Below the pieces are notes generated by a model. That model was not told the DNA's origin. It ran no database searches and saw only the letters and a program-made list of their open reading frames with translations. From Lachnospiraceae bacterium (lineage in GTDB: Bacteria; Bacillota; Clostridia; Lachnospirales; Lachnospiraceae), in NCBI GenBank assembly GCA_021204285.1, contig JAJPZP010000172.1, positions 18,631-28,169 of the forward strand: a stretch of 9,539 nucleotides of DNA, written 5' to 3'. This document shows positions 6,454 to 9,539 of this stretch, one piece after another. Made by a program: the position numbers and the translations under genes. Every line of letters begins with the position of its first letter. The stretch's first letter is position 1.

Positions 6454-7242
6454 TTACTGCATGGTGATGATCTTCGTCGGGCATTTTTCCGCGCATTTGC
6501 CGCAACCCACGCACTTATCGTAGTCGATCACCGCCAGATTCCCTTCCACATGAATCGCATCGTGCTCGCACTGCCGCTCACAGGCCTTGCAGCCGAGGCA
6601 GCCCGCCGTGCAGACCTTCTTGACCTCCGATCCGCGGTTCTTATTCGAGCAGCGCACCGCGTAGCTTCTGTCCGCGCGCGCGATCTCGATCAGTCCCTTC
6701 AGACAGGCGGCCGCACAGAGGCCGCAGCCCACGCACTTTTCCATGTCGACAGATGCGACGCCGTTTACCACATGGATCGCATCATAGTTACAGGCTTTCA
6801 CACAGGAGCCAAGCCCAAGACAGCCGAAACTGCACGAACCAACCGCCAGCCCGGCCAGCACCGCCGCGCGGCAGTCGTCGATACCGACATAGCTGCACTG
6901 ATTCGCAGTGTGCTCACAGTCGCCCGCGCACTTCACCAGCGCGGTTTTGCGCTGCGCCGCCTCGGCCTCCACGCCCATGATCGCGCTGATCTTCTCCACC
7001 ATCTCGGCAGAACCGACCGGGCAGGCGTTCATCGGGGCTTCGCCCTTCGCAATCGCCGCCGCCACTGCGTCGCAGCCTGCATAGCCGCAGGCGCCACAGT
7101 TATTGCCTGGGAGACATTCCCGCACGGCGATTTCCTTCTCATCTACTTCCACATAAAATTTCTTACCGGCTCCCACCAGCGCGATGCCGATGATCAGGCC
7201 GATCACGCCGACGACGAGCGTCGCTATGATAATTCCCTGCAT
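6454..7242 (-). CDS. rnfB: Rnf complex subunit B, membrane-anchored polyferredoxin
   Basis: 262 aa, typical of clostridial RnfB. It takes electrons from reduced ferredoxin on the cytoplasmic side and passes them into the membrane part of Rnf. Residues 3-25 are the single membrane helix. An N-terminal Fe-S (Fes) domain has Cys43, Cys49, Cys52, Cys57 and Cys74. Next come a Cys105/109/116/124 group and a CxxxC...CxxxC group (137, 141, 147, 151), then ferredoxin-type motifs CVGCGLCAAAC (170-180), CTAGCLGCKACERQC (211-225) and CVGCGKCAEKC (244-254). These cysteines can hold one N-terminal and about four further 4Fe-4S clusters. ATG with GGGAGGA 8 nt upstream; 15 nt after rnfA, 3 nt before apbE. 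Confidence 0.96.
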   Translation of the reverse strand: MQGIIIATLVVGVIGLIIGIALVGAGKKFYVEVDEKEIAVRECLPGNNCGACGYAGCDAVAAAIAKGEAPMNACPVGSAEMVEKISAIMGVEAEAAQRKTALVKCAGDCEHTANQCSYVGIDDCRAAVLAGLAVGSCSFGCLGLGSCVKACNYDAIHVVNGVASVDMEKCVGCGLCAAACLKGLIEIARADRSYAVRCSNKNRGSEVKKVCTAGCLGCKACERQCEHDAIHVEGNLAVIDYDKCVGCGKCAEKCPTKIITMQ

Positions 7243-7257
7243 ATTTTCATTCCTCCC

Positions 7258-7830
7258 TTACAGGCCGGAAAAGCCCATGAACGCGATCGACATGAGCGCC
7301 GTGCACAGAAGCACGATCGGCGCGCCGCGGAACGGAAGCGGAATCGCCTCCTCATCCAGACGGCCGCGGATACCGGCCAGCACCACAATCGCGATCGTAT
7401 AGCCAACCGCCGTGCCAAAGCCGGCGAACATGCTCTCCACCAGGTTATATCCGTTCTGCACATTGGTCAGCGCCACGCCGAGCACCGCGCAGTTGGTCGT
7501 GATCAGCGGCAGATAGATGCCGAGCGCCTCGTAGATGCCGCGGGACGTCTTCTTGAGGAACATCTCCACAAGCTGTACGAGCGCCGCAATGACCAGGATG
7601 AAGACGATTGTCTTAAGGTAATCCAGATTGAACGGTACCAGTATAAAGTCATACAGAAGGCTCGCCACCGCCGAGGCGATCGTCATGACAAAGATAACCG
7701 CCGCACCGAGGCTGGCTGATGTCTTAATCTGACGTGAGACGCCGACGAAGGAGCAGATGCCGAGAAACTGGCTTAAGACCACATTGCTCACCAAAGCATT
7801 GGTCACGATAATCATAATCAAGGATGTCAT
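7258..7830 (-). CDS. rnfA: Rnf complex membrane subunit A
   Basis: 190 aa, full length for RnfA, with about six membrane helices. Cys26 (LGICSFVG) and Cys114 (TTNCAVLG) are the conserved cysteines that, with two from RnfE, hold the intramembrane 2Fe-2S cluster in Rnf and Nqr structures. Other family marks are YEALGIYLPLI (100-110), a VGYTIAIVVLAGIR stretch near 142-155 and a C-terminal IAFMGFSGL. The start ATG overlaps the rnfE stop in an ATGA arrangement and has AAGGAGGG about 7 nt upstream, within rnfE, so the two are probably translated together. Paralogue of rnfE, as always in this complex. Confidence 0.96.
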   Translation of the reverse strand: MTSLIMIIVTNALVSNVVLSQFLGICSFVGVSRQIKTSASLGAAVIFVMTIASAVASLLYDFILVPFNLDYLKTIVFILVIAALVQLVEMFLKKTSRGIYEALGIYLPLITTNCAVLGVALTNVQNGYNLVESMFAGFGTAVGYTIAIVVLAGIRGRLDEEAIPLPFRGAPIVLLCTALMSIAFMGFSGL

Positions 7831-8507
7831 GCTTCTCCCTCCTTTTTCTCATCTGCGCAGGGCTTCGCGCAGGCCGCACAGCAGCCGTCGCAGCCCTCGA
7901 CCATCTTGTTGGCTCTGGTCGACATGCCAAATCCGTTCATAATCGCCACCACAAAAGCCAGCACCAGGAAGGCTCCCGGAGCCTTCACGAAGACGGCGAT
8001 CGGCTCATAGAAATCCGGCATCACCTGCACGCCGAAGATCGTGCCCGCACCGAGCAGCTCACGGAAGACGCCGAGGACAAACAGCGCGATCGTGAAGCCA
8101 AGCCCCATGCCAAGTCCATCCATCACCGAGAGGAAAGGCGGATTTTTTGAGGCATAGGCCTCCGCGCGGCCAAGGATGATGCAGTTGACCACGATCAGCG
8201 GGATATAGATGCCGAGTGCGTTGTACACGCTCGGGGTATAGGCTTCCATCAGAAGCTCCGTCACCGTCACAAGCGAGGCAACGATCACGATGTAGGCGGG
8301 AAGGCGCACATCGTCCGGAATCACCTTCCGCAGAAGGGAGATAATCAGGTTTGACAGGATCAGCACGGCCATCGTGGACACGCCCATCCCGACGCCGTTG
8401 ATCGCTGACGTCGTGACGGCAAGCGTCGGGCACATGCCAAGCATCAGCACAAAGGACGGGTTTTCCTTTACCACGCCATTATAGATACGTTCTACCCAAG
8501 GTTTCAT
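7827..8507 (-). CDS. rnfE: Rnf complex membrane subunit E, with a Cys-rich C-terminal tail
   Basis: 226 aa with about six membrane helices. It pairs with RnfA around the intramembrane 2Fe-2S cluster; Cys26 (GMCPTLAV) and Cys109 (IVVNCIILG) are the expected ligands. Other marks are NPSFVLMLG at 16-24 and YIPLIVVNC at 101-109. The start used here is the ATG at 8507, giving MKPWVERIYNG with GGAGGG 7 nt upstream. The open frame runs on to 8636, but that extension overlaps the rnfG stop, is Pro/Arg-rich and matches nothing in the family. The last 21 residues carry Cys206, 209, 210, 213 and 217 (CDGCCAACAKPC), which the membrane fold does not need. Confidence 0.95.
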   Translation of the reverse strand: MKPWVERIYNGVVKENPSFVLMLGMCPTLAVTTSAINGVGMGVSTMAVLILSNLIISLLRKVIPDDVRLPAYIVIVASLVTVTELLMEAYTPSVYNALGIYIPLIVVNCIILGRAEAYASKNPPFLSVMDGLGMGLGFTIALFVLGVFRELLGAGTIFGVQVMPDFYEPIAVFVKAPGAFLVLAFVVAIMNGFGMSTRANKMVEGCDGCCAACAKPCADEKKEGEA

Positions 8508-8514
8508 CTCGCAT

Positions 8515-8520
8515 CCCTCC
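8515..8520 (-). promoter_or_regulatory. Ribosome binding site of rnfE, decides its start
   Basis: The minus strand reads GGAGGG directly after the stop codon of the rnfD-rnfG gene (8521-8523), 7 nt before the ATG at 8507. This supports the short RnfE start over the longer open frame. A second ATG at 8514-8512 is out of frame. Confidence 0.8.
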
Positions 8521-9539
8521 TCACTGCACATTCGCCGCGTAGAAATCAAGCGCGGCGTTGACTGCGTTGACGACTGCCCCGGATGTGGTGGACGCGCCGG
8601 ACACGGAATCAATCTCGTTATCCGCCGTGGAACCACCGGATTTGTTTAAGATAAACTGGTCGGTATTGACCCCTGCGAACTGGCTCTTGAAATCATCTTC
8701 ATCACAGAGCATACCCATACCGGCCGTCTCATTCAGCTCCGTGAAGGAGATACCGTTCACCGTACCGTCCGCCGAAATACCAATGGAAAGCGTGATATTT
8801 CCATCATAACCGTCTCCGCTCGTCGCACTGATCACATAGCCGACGATATTGCCGGAGGCATCATAGCCGACCACCATCTCATTAATGTAAGCCCTGCCAA
8901 AGTCTTCGCCGTATACCTCACCGTCCAGAGCCTCGACCGCCGCAGTGATCGCGTCATCATATCCAAAGCTCTCCGCGTCCGGACACACTTCCTGATAGGA
9001 AGCTGCGCTCGCTGCAAGATTCTGCGCATCAATCGTATCTTTGGTCAAGCCGTACACACCGCTTAAGGCCACGCCCGCGATCAGCGTGATCGCGAACAGG
9101 ATCAAAGCGGCCTTCGGGATCGGGAAGCTCCTCTTTCCATCTGCGGACTCCTCTTTCTGCCTCCGCAGGCCGTAGGGAACCGGCACTGTAATCTCATCGA
9201 TCAGCGGTACGAGCATATTGGAAATGACGACCGCGTAGCTGACAGAATCCGCCGCGCTGCCGAAGATGCGGAACACCCCGCTCAGGACACCGACCAGAAT
9301 ACCAAAAAGGAGCCGCCCCGTCGATGTGACCGGACTCGTAACCGGATCGGTCGCCATAAAGAACGCCGCCATCACAATGCCGCCGCCCGCAATATGCGCG
9401 AGAATGAAGACCGGGTCAAAGCCCCGTCCGCCGAAGATCGCCACAAAGGCCGCGAAAGACACCAGCGTTGCGACCGTGATTTCAAAGGTGATGCCGCCCA
9501 GCGCCCAGAGGATCAGTCCGCCGAGAAAGAGCGCCGCAG
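8521..9539 (-). CDS. rnfD/rnfG: Fused Rnf subunits D and G (5' part outside window)
   Basis: The frame is open from the right edge to a TGA at 8521; 338 whole codons are visible. The GTG at 9462 is internal, because reading upstream gives a further hydrophobic RnfD helix (GGLILWALGGITFEIT). The RnfD part ends with helices and the signature AFFMATDPVTSPVT, then a VPLIDE segment and VPYG. A charged linker (RRQKEESADGKRS, about 9131-9165) joins it without a stop or in-frame Met to RnfG. RnfG has a helix (AALILFAITLIAG), a periplasmic-type FMN_bind domain with NETAGMG, and SGASTTS near 8583-8601 as flavinylation motif. Both subunits normally carry covalent FMN; the RnfD site is upstream of the window. 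They are separate proteins in the Rnf complexes I know. rnfC is expected upstream. Confidence 0.92.
   Translation of the reverse strand, partial: AALFLGGLILWALGGITFEITVATLVSFAAFVAIFGGRGFDPVFILAHIAGGGIVMAAFFMATDPVTSPVTSTGRLLFGILVGVLSGVFRIFGSAADSVSYAVVISNMLVPLIDEITVPVPYGLRRQKEESADGKRSFPIPKAALILFAITLIAGVALSGVYGLTKDTIDAQNLAASAASYQEVCPDAESFGYDDAITAAVEALDGEVYGEDFGRAYINEMVVGYDASGNIVGYVISATSGDGYDGNITLSIGISADGTVNGISFTELNETAGMGMLCDEDDFKSQFAGVNTDQFILNKSGGSTADNEIDSVSGASTTSGAVVNAVNAALDFYAANVQ

Noticed and set aside
6550..7719. 389-codon open frame on the plus strand
   Set aside because: Antisense across rnfB and rnfA, spanning two genes and their junction; His/Arg/Ala-rich without motifs.
7968..7986. 8-bp inverted repeat GAAGGCTC-CCG-GAGCCTTC
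   Set aside because: It lies inside rnfE codons for a conserved loop, has no T-tract and a 3-nt loop; likely a codon coincidence.
8508..8636. 43-codon upstream extension of rnfE
   Set aside because: It overlaps the rnfG 3' end, is Pro/Arg-rich and is not part of the family; the ATG at 8507 has GGAGGG at the right distance.
381..9539. Heme-binding motifs (CxxCH) that would make the reductases flavocytochromes
   Set aside because: None of the minus-strand proteins has CxxCH; FMN_bind domains take the place of the heme domain.

Overview
The window looks like a chromosomal segment of a fairly GC-rich anaerobic member of the Bacillota, class Clostridia (Lachnospiraceae-like is my best guess). 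The reasons are strong AGGAGG-type ribosome binding sites, a clostridial polyferredoxin-type RnfB, the clostridial rnf order D-G-E-A-B, and extracytosolic flavin reductases with FMN_bind domains. No cytochrome or quinone gene is visible. The taxonomic placement is inference; no rRNA or marker phylogeny is available here.

Layout. At the left edge, the last 108 codons of an NFACT/RqcH-family gene run rightward (1-327). They end at a perfect 10-bp GC hairpin (341-365) that serves as a shared terminator for two convergent transcription units. Everything else (381-9539) lies on the minus strand and reads from right to left: rnfD fused to rnfG (cut by the right edge), rnfE, rnfA, rnfB, apbE, a large two-FMN-domain flavin reductase (876 aa), a small membrane-anchored NusG domain II protein (118 aa), and a second flavin reductase with one FMN domain (639 aa). 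Gaps are mostly 2-15 nt, with one 4-nt ATGA overlap (rnfE/rnfA). Exceptions are 56 nt in front of the 876-aa reductase and 75 nt in front of the NusG_II gene; the latter holds a good intrinsic terminator. No gene-free stretch longer than 300 bases exists.

How the genes fit together. Rnf couples ferredoxin:NAD+ electron transfer to Na+ or H+ movement, and its RnfG and RnfD subunits carry covalent FMN on the outer face. ApbE attaches that FMN. The two reductases have an N-terminal membrane anchor or signal, FMN_bind domains with SGAT flavinylation motifs, and a fumarate/urocanate-reductase-like FAD domain. The simplest reading is a cytochrome-free extracytosolic respiratory module: Rnf flavins pass electrons to FMN on the reductases, which reduce unknown organic acceptors. 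One reductase keeps most carboxylate-binding residues of the fumarate reductase family; the other has lost them, so two different acceptors are likely. rnfC, expected upstream, is not in the window.

The points most worth a second look are the RnfD-RnfG fusion with a leftover out-of-frame start signal at the junction, the Cys-rich tail of RnfE, the Tat-like N-termini that keep only one arginine, the divergent active sites, and the terminator that splits the reductase genes.
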